64,000 bases of DNA, taken from assembly GCA_934636105.1 (NCBI GenBank), contig CAKTZR010000014.1:1-64000 (forward strand), given 5' to 3'. A model generated the notes under the pieces. The model was given only the letters and a program-made list of their open reading frames with translations. It did not search any database and was not told the origin of the DNA. The position numbers were made by a program, and so were the translations under genes. Source of the stretch: an uncultured Clostridia bacterium (GTDB lineage: Bacteria > Bacillota > Clostridia > Christensenellales > Aristaeellaceae). Shown here one piece after another: positions 15,803 to 23,346 of the stretch. Within the stretch, counting starts at the first letter, position 1, and each line of letters starts with the position of its first letter.

Positions 15803-17040
15803 TGAATATTCTGGATTTCGGCGCGAAGCGCGGGGAGTTTTGCGGCGATGCGATTCAGCGCGCGATTGACGCGGCAGCGGCGCAGGGCGGCGGCTGCGTG
15901 GTCGTGCCCGCGGGCGAATACGAGACGGCGAGCCTTGTTTTGAGAAGCAATGTGGAGCTGCATCTGGAAGCGGGCGCTGTGCTGCGCTTTACCGACGATT
16001 TTGACGCGTACCCCATCGTGAACATCCGCTGGGAGGGCTATGAGCAGCCCTGCCGCCGCCCGCTGATCTACGCGAAGAACGAGGTCAACGTGGCGCTGAC
16101 GGGCTTTGGCACGCTGGAAGGACAGGGGCAGAAGTGGTGGACGGCGTTCCGCGCAAAGACGCTGGACGCGGCTCGTCCCTGCGCGGTCTGCTTTGAGGAC
16201 TGCACGCGCGTGCGCATGAGCGATTTCATGGTTCACAACAGCCCGAACTGGACGATTCATCCGGTTCGATGCGAGAACGTGACCATCGATAACCTGACGA
16301 TTGTCAACCCGTTTGATTCGCCCAACACGGACGGCATCGACCCGGAGAGCTGCCGCAACGTGCGCATCACGGGTTGCCACATCGACGTGGGCGACGACTG
16401 CATCGCGGTCAAGGCGGGCACGGAGGATGCGCTGGAAGACGTGCCCTGCGAAAACATCGCCATCACGGGCTGCACGATGGTGCATGGCCACGGCGGCGTG
16501 GTGCTGGGCAGCGAAATGAGCGGCGGCATTCGCCGCGTCTCCATCACCGGCTGCGTGTTTGACGGCACTGACCGCGGTATTCGCATCAAGAGCCGCCGCG
16601 GGCGCGGCGGCGCGGTGGAGGACGTGAGCGTGACGGGCATTGTGATGAACGACGTGCTCTGCCCGCTGGTCGTCAACCTGATGTATTTCTGCGGCAAAGA
16701 TGGCAAGCTGCCCATCGTATCCGACCCGAATGCCCAGCCTGTGACCGAAGCGACGCCGCATGTGCGCCGCATCCGCATGGCGGATATCGTGGTGACGAAC
16801 GCCAAAAGCGCGGCCGCGTGCCTGTACGGCCTGCCGGAAGCGCCGCTGGAGGATATCAGCATCGTTAACACGCAGATTCATCTGGTCGAGGATGCGCCGA
16901 GCTTCCCGGTGATGAACGCGGTGCAGCAGCCCGTGACGCTGGCAGGGCTGACGGCTGAGCATGTGCGCGGCCTGCACCTGACCGATCTGCGCATTGTTGG
17001 CGCGCGGGGCGAGACGATCACGCTGCGCGACGTGGAATAA
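15802..17040 (+). CDS. GH28 polygalacturonase-family glycoside hydrolase
   Basis: This 412-residue right-handed beta-helix enzyme has the GH28 catalytic set NTDGID (about 174-179), GDDCIAVK (about 196), HGHGG (about 224) and RIKS (about 257). There is no signal peptide, so it probably trims imported pectin oligosaccharides in the cytoplasm, as exo-polygalacturonases or rhamnogalacturonases do. It is translationally coupled to rpiB and followed by GH105, which supports rhamnogalacturonan or homogalacturonan use. Confidence 0.92.
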   Translation: MNILDFGAKRGEFCGDAIQRAIDAAAAQGGGCVVVPAGEYETASLVLRSNVELHLEAGAVLRFTDDFDAYPIVNIRWEGYEQPCRRPLIYAKNEVNVALTGFGTLEGQGQKWWTAFRAKTLDAARPCAVCFEDCTRVRMSDFMVHNSPNWTIHPVRCENVTIDNLTIVNPFDSPNTDGIDPESCRNVRITGCHIDVGDDCIAVKAGTEDALEDVPCENIAITGCTMVHGHGGVVLGSEMSGGIRRVSITGCVFDGTDRGIRIKSRRGRGGAVEDVSVTGIVMNDVLCPLVVNLMYFCGKDGKLPIVSDPNAQPVTEATPHVRRIRMADIVVTNAKSAAACLYGLPEAPLEDISIVNTQIHLVEDAPSFPVMNAVQQPVTLAGLTAEHVRGLHLTDLRIVGARGETITLRDVE

Positions 17041-17089
17041 CTCCTTCAGTCAGCTTCGCTGACAGCTCCCTCTAGGAGGGAGCCTTTAT
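17041..17089 (+). repeat. CTCCTTC-family palindromic repeat, short form C1
   Basis: It begins at the base after the GH28 stop codon with CTCCTTCAGTC, followed by a small hairpin (CAGCTTCGCTG) and CTCCCTC-TAG-GAGGGAG with a TTTAT tail. It could act as a terminator. Confidence 0.85.
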
Positions 17090-17115
17090 CTAAAAGTAAA
17101 TTGCGAAAGAAAAAA

Positions 17116-17215
17116 GCCTCCCTCTTTGAGGGACGTTTGAAATCGTCGCCGCCTGTGGCGGAAGCAGACGATGAAAACGCCGGAGGTTGGCTGCCGAAGG
17201 CAGACGGAAGGAGTT
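17116..17215 (-). repeat. CTCCTTC-family repeat, long form B1
   Basis: It has the same ends as the short form but contains an extra nested hairpin (ATCGTC..GACGAT around CCGCC-ACA-GGCGG) and a loop with GCCGGAGGTTGG. It faces C1 head to head and ends with GGAAGGAGTT upstream of GH105. Confidence 0.85.
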
Positions 17216-17239
17216 AAAAGAAAGCCGAGGGGGATTGTT

Positions 17240-18319
17240 ATGAATTATAAAAAGACCGTCTGGGCGGGCGAAGGCACGCTCGTGCGCGAACAGGAATATA
17301 ACTATCATTGGTGCTATGAGCGGGGCATCATCACCAAAGCGTGGCTGGATGTCTATGCGGCGACCGGGGACAAGCGCTTTTACGACGCAGCCAAGGCCAA
17401 CGTGGATCAGTATGTGACCGAGGACGGCGCGATTCTAACTTACGAGCCGGAAAAATTTAATCTGGATATGATCTGCATGGGGCGCACGGCGCTGCGGCTG
17501 TTCAAAGCGACGGGCGAAGCGAAATACGAAAAGGCCTGCCGTCGGCTGATCGAGCAGATCAAGGGGCAGCCGACGACGGCGGAGGGCGGCTTCTGGCACA
17601 AGAAGCTCTATCCCCAGCAGATGTGGCTGGACGGCATTTACATGGCCTGCCCGTTCCTGGCGGAATTTGCCGCGGCCTTCGGCGAGATGCAGTGGGCGGA
17701 TCTGGCGGCGAAGCAGATGGAGCTGATCTTTGAAAAGACGCGGCTTGAAAGCGGCCTGCATGCGCACGCGTGGGACAGCGCGAAAGCGCAGAAGTGGGCC
17801 GACCCGCAGACGGGCCTTTCCCCGCACGTGTGGGGGCGCGCGATGGGCTGGTTTGTGATGGCACATGCGGACGTGCTGGCCGCTCTGCCGGAGAGCCACC
17901 CGGCCTATGCGCAGCTCAGCTTGCAGATGAAATCCCTGCTGACGGCGGTGATGGCCGCGCGCGGCACGGACAAGCTCTGGCATCAGGTGATGGACAGGCC
18001 GGAGAGCGCGGAGAACTACGCGGAATCCTCCTGCTCGGCGATGTTCATCTATGGGCTGGCCAAAGGCAAGGCGCTCGGCCTGTGCGGCGCGAAGGAGGAA
18101 GCCGCCGCACGGGAGAGCATGGACGTGCTCTGGGCGAAAAACGTCGTCACCGCGGCGGACGGCTACCCGGAACTCACGCGTATCTGCAAGGTTGCGGGGC
18201 TGGGCGGCGAGCCGTATCGCGACGGCAGCTACGACTACTATGTACACGAAACCGTGTGCAGCGGGGACACGAAAGGCACCGCGCCGTTTCTGATGGCCTG
18301 CTGTGCGCTGGAGGTTTAA
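17240..18319 (+). CDS. GH105 unsaturated rhamnogalacturonyl/glucuronyl hydrolase
   Basis: This 359-residue (alpha/alpha)6-barrel enzyme of the YteR/YesR type removes the unsaturated uronic acid left by pectin lyases. The catalytic-region WLDGIYMACPF (about 128-138), the SPHVWGRAMGWFVMA helix (about 193-207) and MDRPESAENYAESS are diagnostic. There is no signal peptide, so it acts on imported disaccharides. The ATG at 17240 follows GAGGGGG; an upstream in-frame ATG lies within repeat B1 and is rejected. It is co-directional with GH28 and the following ABC transporter. Confidence 0.93.
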   Translation: MNYKKTVWAGEGTLVREQEYNYHWCYERGIITKAWLDVYAATGDKRFYDAAKANVDQYVTEDGAILTYEPEKFNLDMICMGRTALRLFKATGEAKYEKACRRLIEQIKGQPTTAEGGFWHKKLYPQQMWLDGIYMACPFLAEFAAAFGEMQWADLAAKQMELIFEKTRLESGLHAHAWDSAKAQKWADPQTGLSPHVWGRAMGWFVMAHADVLAALPESHPAYAQLSLQMKSLLTAVMAARGTDKLWHQVMDRPESAENYAESSCSAMFIYGLAKGKALGLCGAKEEAAARESMDVLWAKNVVTAADGYPELTRICKVAGLGGEPYRDGSYDYYVHETVCSGDTKGTAPFLMACCALEV

Positions 18320-18340
18320 CGCATAGCTGAACAAAGGTTG

Positions 18341-18362
18341 AACCCGGGTTAATCGCTTAACC
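18341..18362. promoter_or_regulatory. Operator-like dyads upstream of the pectin ABC promoter
   Basis: Two adjacent palindromes are present, AACCCGGGTT and GGTTAA-TCGC-TTAACC (18347-18362), ending about 40 bp before the -35 box. A sugar-responsive regulator could bind here. Confidence 0.5.
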
Positions 18363-18404
18363 TCACAAAGTTTCGCACAAGAGATTGATTTCCATTTTAT
18401 GCAC

Positions 18405-18433
18405 TTGACACAACTTGCCCAAAAAATTATAAT
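18405..18433 (+). promoter_or_regulatory. Promoter of the sugar-binding protein/permease operon
   Basis: Both hexamers match consensus (TTGACA 18405-18410, TATAAT 18428-18433) with a 17-bp spacer. The transcript would have a leader of about 200 nt. That leader (18440-18640) shows no clear riboswitch. Confidence 0.85.
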
Positions 18434-18640
18434 AAACATGCACACAGGGAAACAAGCGGAGACATTCAAAGCATAGGGGGAACGGACGCGCGATGCGCGC
18501 CCCTGCATCGCTCGCTTGAAACAGAATGCGGCCTGAATCCTCGTTGTGTTGAGTGATGGCTGAAAGGGGTAGGCAAGCCCCTTGGCGCCGGATCAAAATC
18601 CGGCAGGATAGATTTTAATTTTAAAGGAGAGCGAATTGTG

Positions 18641-19906
18641 ATGAAAAAGTTGATCGCATGCCTGCTGACGCTCGCGCTGGCGCTGACCGCCGTTTGCGCG
18701 ATGGCCGAAGGCTCCCTGACCTTCTCTTGGTGGGGCGGAGATTCCCGCCACGAAGCGACCCAGCAGGCCGTCGAGGCTTTCAAGGCCGCGACCGGCATCG
18801 ATGTGCAGTGCACCTACAGCGCGTGGAGCGGCTGGGAAGACAAGATGAGCCAGTATTTCGCTTCTGATTCCGCCTTTGACGTGAACCAGATCAACTGGAA
18901 CTGGCTGTATTCCTTCACCAACGCGGACGGCTCCAGCAAGTTCTACGACCTCAATCAGGTTGCGGACATCATCGACCTGTCCCAGTTCGACGAGAAGTCC
19001 CTTGCGCAGTGCACCATCGACGGCCAGCTGCTGGCGATCCCGGTTGCCATGACCGGCCGTATCTTCTACTGGAACAAGACCGCCTATGAGCAGGCCGGCC
19101 TTGAGGTGCCGACCACGCTGGCCGACCTGATGGCCGCCGGCCCGGTGTTCGCCGAGAAGCTGGGCGACGATTACTACCCGATGGCGCTGGGCGCTTACGA
19201 CAAGATGATCCTGATGGTTTACTATCTGGAGAGCGTCTACGGCAAGGATTGGGTCGTTGACGGCCAGCTCAACTACACCGTTGAGGAGATCGCCAAGGGC
19301 CTTGAATTCATCCAGAGCCTTGAAGACAACCACGTGATCCCGACCTCCGAGACCCTGACCGGCGACGGCGCGGACAGCCTGGACAAGAACCCCAAGTGGA
19401 TGGAAGGCAAGTATGCCGGCATCTTCGAGTGGGATTCCTCCGCGAGCAAGTTTGAGAAGGCCCTGAACGAGGGTCAGGAATTCGTCGTGGGCAACTACTT
19501 CGCCGACATGGGCGAGTATCACGGCGGCTTCACCAAGGTTTCCCTGGCTTTCGCCATTTCCAACACGGCGGCGGACAAGAACGCGGCGGCTCAGCTGATC
19601 GAGTTCCTGCTCAACAGCGACGAGGGCGCGAAGCTGATGAACAGCCAGCGCGGCATCCCGCTGAGCAAGAAGGCCAACGAGCTTTGCGCGCAGGAAGGCC
19701 TGCTCAACGCGAAGGTTGCCGAGGCGAACGCGAAGGTGCTCGACTGGTGCTCCAACAAGCTGGACCCGAAGTTCGAGAACAGCGCGCTCAAGAACAGCGA
19801 CGGCGTGTACTATGACGCGATGGACGGTCTCTCCTACAAGGATTACTCCATCGAGGAAGCCGCGCAGGTGCTCTACGACGGCATCACCGACGTGCTGGCC
19901 AAGTAA
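18641..19906 (+). CDS. ABC transporter sugar-binding protein
   Basis: This 421-residue family 1 extracellular solute-binding protein starts with a signal peptide ending AMAEG. The Cys at about 19 is not in a proper lipobox. Typical segments are LTFSWWGGDSRHEAT, the aromatic TIDGQLLAIPVAMTGRIFYWNK and SLAFAISNTAADKNAAAQL. It captures oligosaccharides for the two permeases that follow; the neighbours suggest pectin fragments. AAAGGAG precedes both a GTG (18638) and the ATG (18641), and the ATG is chosen. No ATPase gene is present, so a shared MsmX-like ATPase is likely. Confidence 0.9.
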   Translation: MKKLIACLLTLALALTAVCAMAEGSLTFSWWGGDSRHEATQQAVEAFKAATGIDVQCTYSAWSGWEDKMSQYFASDSAFDVNQINWNWLYSFTNADGSSKFYDLNQVADIIDLSQFDEKSLAQCTIDGQLLAIPVAMTGRIFYWNKTAYEQAGLEVPTTLADLMAAGPVFAEKLGDDYYPMALGAYDKMILMVYYLESVYGKDWVVDGQLNYTVEEIAKGLEFIQSLEDNHVIPTSETLTGDGADSLDKNPKWMEGKYAGIFEWDSSASKFEKALNEGQEFVVGNYFADMGEYHGGFTKVSLAFAISNTAADKNAAAQLIEFLLNSDEGAKLMNSQRGIPLSKKANELCAQEGLLNAKVAEANAKVLDWCSNKLDPKFENSALKNSDGVYYDAMDGLSYKDYSIEEAAQVLYDGITDVLAK

Positions 19907-19988
19907 TTTCCAAATCGATAATCGGAGCGGCTTGGCGGATGTTAAGCCGCTCTGATTTGTATTATTATGAAGGGAAGGGGGAGATTCC

Positions 19989-20930
19989 ATGACGAAGGGA
20001 TCTTCCGCCGCGCGCCAGGACCTCAGAAGGCGGCGCGGGCTGAGCAAGCTGGAGCAGGGCTACATGGGCTTTATCCTGATCCTGCCGTGGCTGATCGGCT
20101 TCTGCATCTTCAAGCTCTATCCGTTCGTATCCTCGCTGGTGTACAGCTTCACGGATTACGATCTGTTTAAGGGCGTGCAGAATGTCGTCGGTTTCCAGAA
20201 CTACATCGACGCGTTCACCAAGGCGAAGAACGTCAAGGCGCTGCAAGTGACCTTCACTTACGCGTTCATGACCGTTCCGCTGAAGCTGATTTTCGCGCTG
20301 TTCATTGCCTACATCCTCAATTTCAAGATTAAGGGCGTGGGCCTGTTCCGCACGGCGTATTATGTGCCTTCCATTCTGGGCGGCTCGGTGGCCATCGCGG
20401 TGCTGTGGAAAGCGCTGTTCAAGAACGATGGCGTGGTGAACACGATTCTGTCCATGCTGGGCTTTGAATCCATCAACTTCCTGGCGGATAAGAACTGGGC
20501 GCTGTTCATCATCTGCCTGCTGCGCGTGTGGCAGTTCGGCTCGGCGATGGTGTTGTTCCTCGCGGCGCTCAAGGGCGTGCCGGAGGATCTCTACGAGGCG
20601 GCTTCCATCGACGGCGCAAGCAAGGGACGGCAGTTCCTCTCCATCACCATTCCGCTGATTTCCCCGGTTATCTTCTACAACCTGGTGACGCAGCTGGTGC
20701 AGGCGTTCCAGGAGTTCAACGGCCCGTATATCATCACCAACGGCGGCCCGCGCAACGCTACGACGCTGATTTCCGTGATCGTGTATAACACGGCGTTCAA
20801 GGATTACAAGGTGGGCATGTCCTCTGCGATGGCGTGGGTCATGTTCGTCATCGTGATGGTTCTGACGGTGATTGCGTTTGTCAGCCAGAAGAAGTGGGTC
20901 TACTATTCCGACGACGATGGGAGGGGCTAA
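19989..20930 (+). CDS. ABC sugar transporter permease (MalF/UgpA type)
   Basis: This 313-residue inner-membrane protein has six predicted helices. The coupling EAA loop EDLYEAASIDGASKGRQF lies about residues 200-217 and contacts the ATPase. It resembles LplB/YtcP-type permeases for pectin-derived sugars. The ATG follows AGGGGGAG and lies 82 bp after the binding-protein gene. Confidence 0.9.
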   Translation: MTKGSSAARQDLRRRRGLSKLEQGYMGFILILPWLIGFCIFKLYPFVSSLVYSFTDYDLFKGVQNVVGFQNYIDAFTKAKNVKALQVTFTYAFMTVPLKLIFALFIAYILNFKIKGVGLFRTAYYVPSILGGSVAIAVLWKALFKNDGVVNTILSMLGFESINFLADKNWALFIICLLRVWQFGSAMVLFLAALKGVPEDLYEAASIDGASKGRQFLSITIPLISPVIFYNLVTQLVQAFQEFNGPYIITNGGPRNATTLISVIVYNTAFKDYKVGMSSAMAWVMFVIVMVLTVIAFVSQKKWVYYSDDDGRG

Positions 20931-20933
20931 GCG

Positions 20934-21980
20934 ATGAGCGTTATTGGCATTGTTTTTCTCGCCCTGAGCGTCGTGCTGCTCGGCCTGGGCTTCTACGGCG
21001 CGTCCGTCGATGTGGTCAGCGCCGTCGGCCTGGCGGAATCCATCGGGCAGATGAAGAATTTCTACTTCCTGCTCGGCGGCCTGATTCTCTTTATCGTGCT
21101 CTATCGCACAGCGTTTGCCCAGGTGAGCCTGCGCGTGCAGCACGCGATGAGCACCACCATCCGCTACGTCATCCTCATTGGTGTGGGCGTGTTCATGGTC
21201 TATCCGCTGCTGTGGATGATCAGCGCCACGTTTAAGGACAACAACGAGATTTTCTCCACCCTGAGCCTCATCCCGACGCGCCCGACGATGGAGGGCTACA
21301 AGGCCGCGATGAACAACTACGGCGGCGATATCAACATCTGGCAAGCCATGCTCAATACGTATAAATACGTGATTCCGAAAGTGATCTTCACGGTCATTTC
21401 CTCGACGATCACGGCATATGGCTTCGGCCGTTTCCGCTTCCGCGGCCGCAACTTCCTGTTTGCGGTGCTGATGGCGACGCTGTTCCTGCCGCAGGTTGTT
21501 TTGAACATCCCGCAGTTCCTGATGTATCGCAACTTCGGCTGGGTCGATTCGCCGTATTACCTTGCGCTGATCGTGCCGACACTGTTCGCGCAGGAGACGT
21601 ACTTCGTCTATATGCTGATTCAGTTCATGCGCAACATCCCGCGTGAGCTGGACGAAGCGGCGAAGATCGACGGCTGCAACATCATGCAGACGCTCGTGTT
21701 GGTGCTCGTGCCGATGCTCTGGCCGGCGATGGTCTCTGCGGGTCTGTTCCAGTTCATGTGGTCGAGCAACGACTTCATGGGCCCGCTGCTTTATGTCAAC
21801 AGCCCGGCGCGCTACCCGGCGACGCTGTTCGTGCGCATGAGCATGGACGCGGACACGGGCTTCGCGTGGAACCGCGTCATGGCGGTTTCGCTCATTTCCA
21901 TCATCCCGTCGCTGGTCGTGTTCTTCCTCGCGCAGAGGCAGTTCATGGACGGCGTGACGGCCGGCGCTGTCAAGGGCTGA
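20934..21980 (+). CDS. ABC sugar transporter permease (MalG/LplC type) with N-terminal extension
   Basis: This 348-residue permease has the coupling loop RELDEAAKIDGCN (about 238-250) and the family's C-terminal DGVTAGAVKG. It is about 70 residues longer than the usual 275-290 because two extra hydrophobic segments (about 3-25 and 42-62) precede the conserved core starting at STTIRYVILIGVG. The start is supported by GGGAGGGG. It sits three bases after the partner permease, and the pair forms the channel of one importer. Confidence 0.88.
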   Translation: MSVIGIVFLALSVVLLGLGFYGASVDVVSAVGLAESIGQMKNFYFLLGGLILFIVLYRTAFAQVSLRVQHAMSTTIRYVILIGVGVFMVYPLLWMISATFKDNNEIFSTLSLIPTRPTMEGYKAAMNNYGGDINIWQAMLNTYKYVIPKVIFTVISSTITAYGFGRFRFRGRNFLFAVLMATLFLPQVVLNIPQFLMYRNFGWVDSPYYLALIVPTLFAQETYFVYMLIQFMRNIPRELDEAAKIDGCNIMQTLVLVLVPMLWPAMVSAGLFQFMWSSNDFMGPLLYVNSPARYPATLFVRMSMDADTGFAWNRVMAVSLISIIPSLVVFFLAQRQFMDGVTAGAVKG

Positions 21981-22006
21981 TTGCCGCGCTTTTCTCCGAT
22001 TCGCTT

Positions 22007-22037
22007 GCGCGCCTCCGCTGACGGGGGCGCGCTTTTT
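22007..22037 (+). terminator. Terminator of the pectin ABC operon
   Basis: Arms GCGCGCCTCC and GGGGGCGCGC (one wobble) with a 6-nt loop are followed by TTTTT, 26 bp after the stop. Confidence 0.8.
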
Positions 22038-22211
22038 CCATGCGTTTTTCTATATGACGGAAGAGAAAAAGCAGGGAAAATGTCGAACGAAGGGAAATAA
22101 AATACAGTTAACAGAAATACGATTCGGCTCCACGACTCCCCGTTCCCGCTCAGTTAACAGAAACGTTTCTTTAAGCAGAAGATTTGAGGCACTTGGAGGA
22201 TTATACACAAA

Positions 22212-22314
22212 GCCTCCCTCTTTGAGGGACGTTTGAAATCGTCACCGCCTGTGGCGGAAGCAGACGATGAAAAACGCCGGAGGTTGGCACGCCGTAGGCG
22301 TGACGGAAGAAGTT
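22212..22314 (-). repeat. CTCCTTC-family repeat, long form B2
   Basis: Long form with the nested hairpin (inner loop CCGCC-TGT-GGCGG on this strand) and the tail hairpin CACGCC-GTA-GGCGTG. Between 22038 and 22622 I see only this repeat, copy A7 and a duplicated CAGTTAACAGAAA (about 22090 and 22154). There is no supportable gene. Confidence 0.8.
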
Positions 22315-22375
22315 ATTTTCGAAAAGGACGGGAAAGACGATGAGCTTTTTGAAGGATAAAACCGGCTGTTCAGGA

Positions 22376-22504
22376 GTCAGGTAACGCTTCGCTCCCTGAC
22401 TCACGTCAGGAATCGCTTCGCGAATAGGGGCTGCGTTGGGGCGTTGCCCCCAAACCCCACCCAGAACCTGAGGTTCTTGGATTTCCCGTTTCGCTTCGCG
22501 GCGA
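22376..22504 (+). repeat. A-family intergenic repeat with extra hairpin, copy A7
   Basis: Same modules as A6: GTCAGG..CCTGAC, then GGGGC-GTT-GCCCC, CAGAACCTGAGGTTCTTGG and TTTCGCTTCGCGGC. It lies upstream of the ECF substrate component. Confidence 0.85.
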
Positions 22505-22622
22505 TGAAAAAGCGAAATTCGCGAAAAGTCTTTCTTTTTCGGCAAAAATGGGCTACAATAGGGGCTGGGCATTTCCCCGGATTCATCCGGGTTGAAAGCA
22601 AAATACGGAGGAGGAAATCATC

Positions 22623-23177
22623 ATGAACAACAAGAATTCTTCGGTGAAGACGGTTGTGGCCGTAGCCATCGGCGCGGCGCTGTTCTTCGTGCTGGGCCGC
22701 TTTGTGGCGATCCCGAGCGGCATCCCGAACACGAACATCAGCCTGCAATATGCGGTGCTGGGTCTGCTGGCGGCGATGTACGGCCCGGTGGCGGGCGGTC
22801 TGATCGGCTTCATCGGCCACACGCTGATTGACCTGAGCTGGGGCGGCAGCCCGTGGTGGAGCTGGGTGATCGCGTCCACGTTCGTGGGCATTGTGGTCGG
22901 CCTGTTCGCCAAGAAGCTGAACGTGAACGAGGGCGAGTTTGGCAAGAAGGACGTTGTGACCTACACCATCGCCAACGTGATTGCGCACGTAGTGGCGTGG
23001 ATCGGCGTGGCGCCGGTGCTGGATATTCTGATCTATGCCGAGCCGGTGGACAAGGTCTTCGCGCAGGGCGCGATGGCGGCTGTCGCCAACATCCTGACGG
23101 CTGTGATCGTCGGCGCGCTGCTGATTGCGGCTTATACCAAGACCATCGCCAAGAAGGGCTCTCTGGAAAAGCAGTAA
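22623..23177 (+). CDS. ECF transporter S component, UPF0397 family
   Basis: This 184-residue integral membrane protein has five to six helices. VGRFVAIPSG-type signatures are clear: LGRFVAIPSGIPNTNI (about 24-39), MYGPVAGGLIGFIGH and SPWWSWVIAS. Family members are substrate-capture subunits of energy-coupling factor importers. Some databases label them riboflavin-type, but the substrate is not settled. GGAGGAGG precedes the ATG. It is followed by the ATPase and T genes, giving a complete S-A-T set, though a terminator-like hairpin separates S from A. Confidence 0.85.
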   Translation: MNNKNSSVKTVVAVAIGAALFFVLGRFVAIPSGIPNTNISLQYAVLGLLAAMYGPVAGGLIGFIGHTLIDLSWGGSPWWSWVIASTFVGIVVGLFAKKLNVNEGEFGKKDVVTYTIANVIAHVVAWIGVAPVLDILIYAEPVDKVFAQGAMAAVANILTAVIVGALLIAAYTKTIAKKGSLEKQ

Positions 23178-23200
23178 GAGCAAAAGCAGGCATGATAAAA

Positions 23201-23229
23201 GGCGGGTCAAGTTCGATCCGCCTTTTTTA
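23201..23229 (+). terminator. Terminator or attenuator between ECF S and A genes
   Basis: GGCGGGTC-AAGTTC-GATCCGCC is followed by TTTTTT, 23 bp after the S-component stop. Read-through would express the downstream ATPase and T genes at a lower level. Confidence 0.8.
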
Positions 23230-23346
23230 CTCTCTAAGAAAATGCAGCAAGTCGGCCGCGTGTGCGAAAGCTTGAGCTTTTCTTTGGCGGAGGCGAGAGC
23301 GGCCTCAAGCCGCTAGATTCACATCAGGAGCATCAGGAGGGCTTTC

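Noticed and set aside
18638..18640. GTG start for the pectin-type binding protein
   Set aside because: It has good spacing from AAAGGAG but the adjacent ATG at 18641 is the more likely initiator; the difference is one residue.
22054..22236. 60-codon open frame between the pectin ABC and ECF operons
   Set aside because: No ribosome site, no recognisable motif, and it runs into repeat B2.
22506..22622. Riboswitch upstream of the ECF S component
   Set aside because: Only a small CCCGG..CCGGG hairpin is seen; no conserved FMN, TPP or other aptamer core could be recognised.
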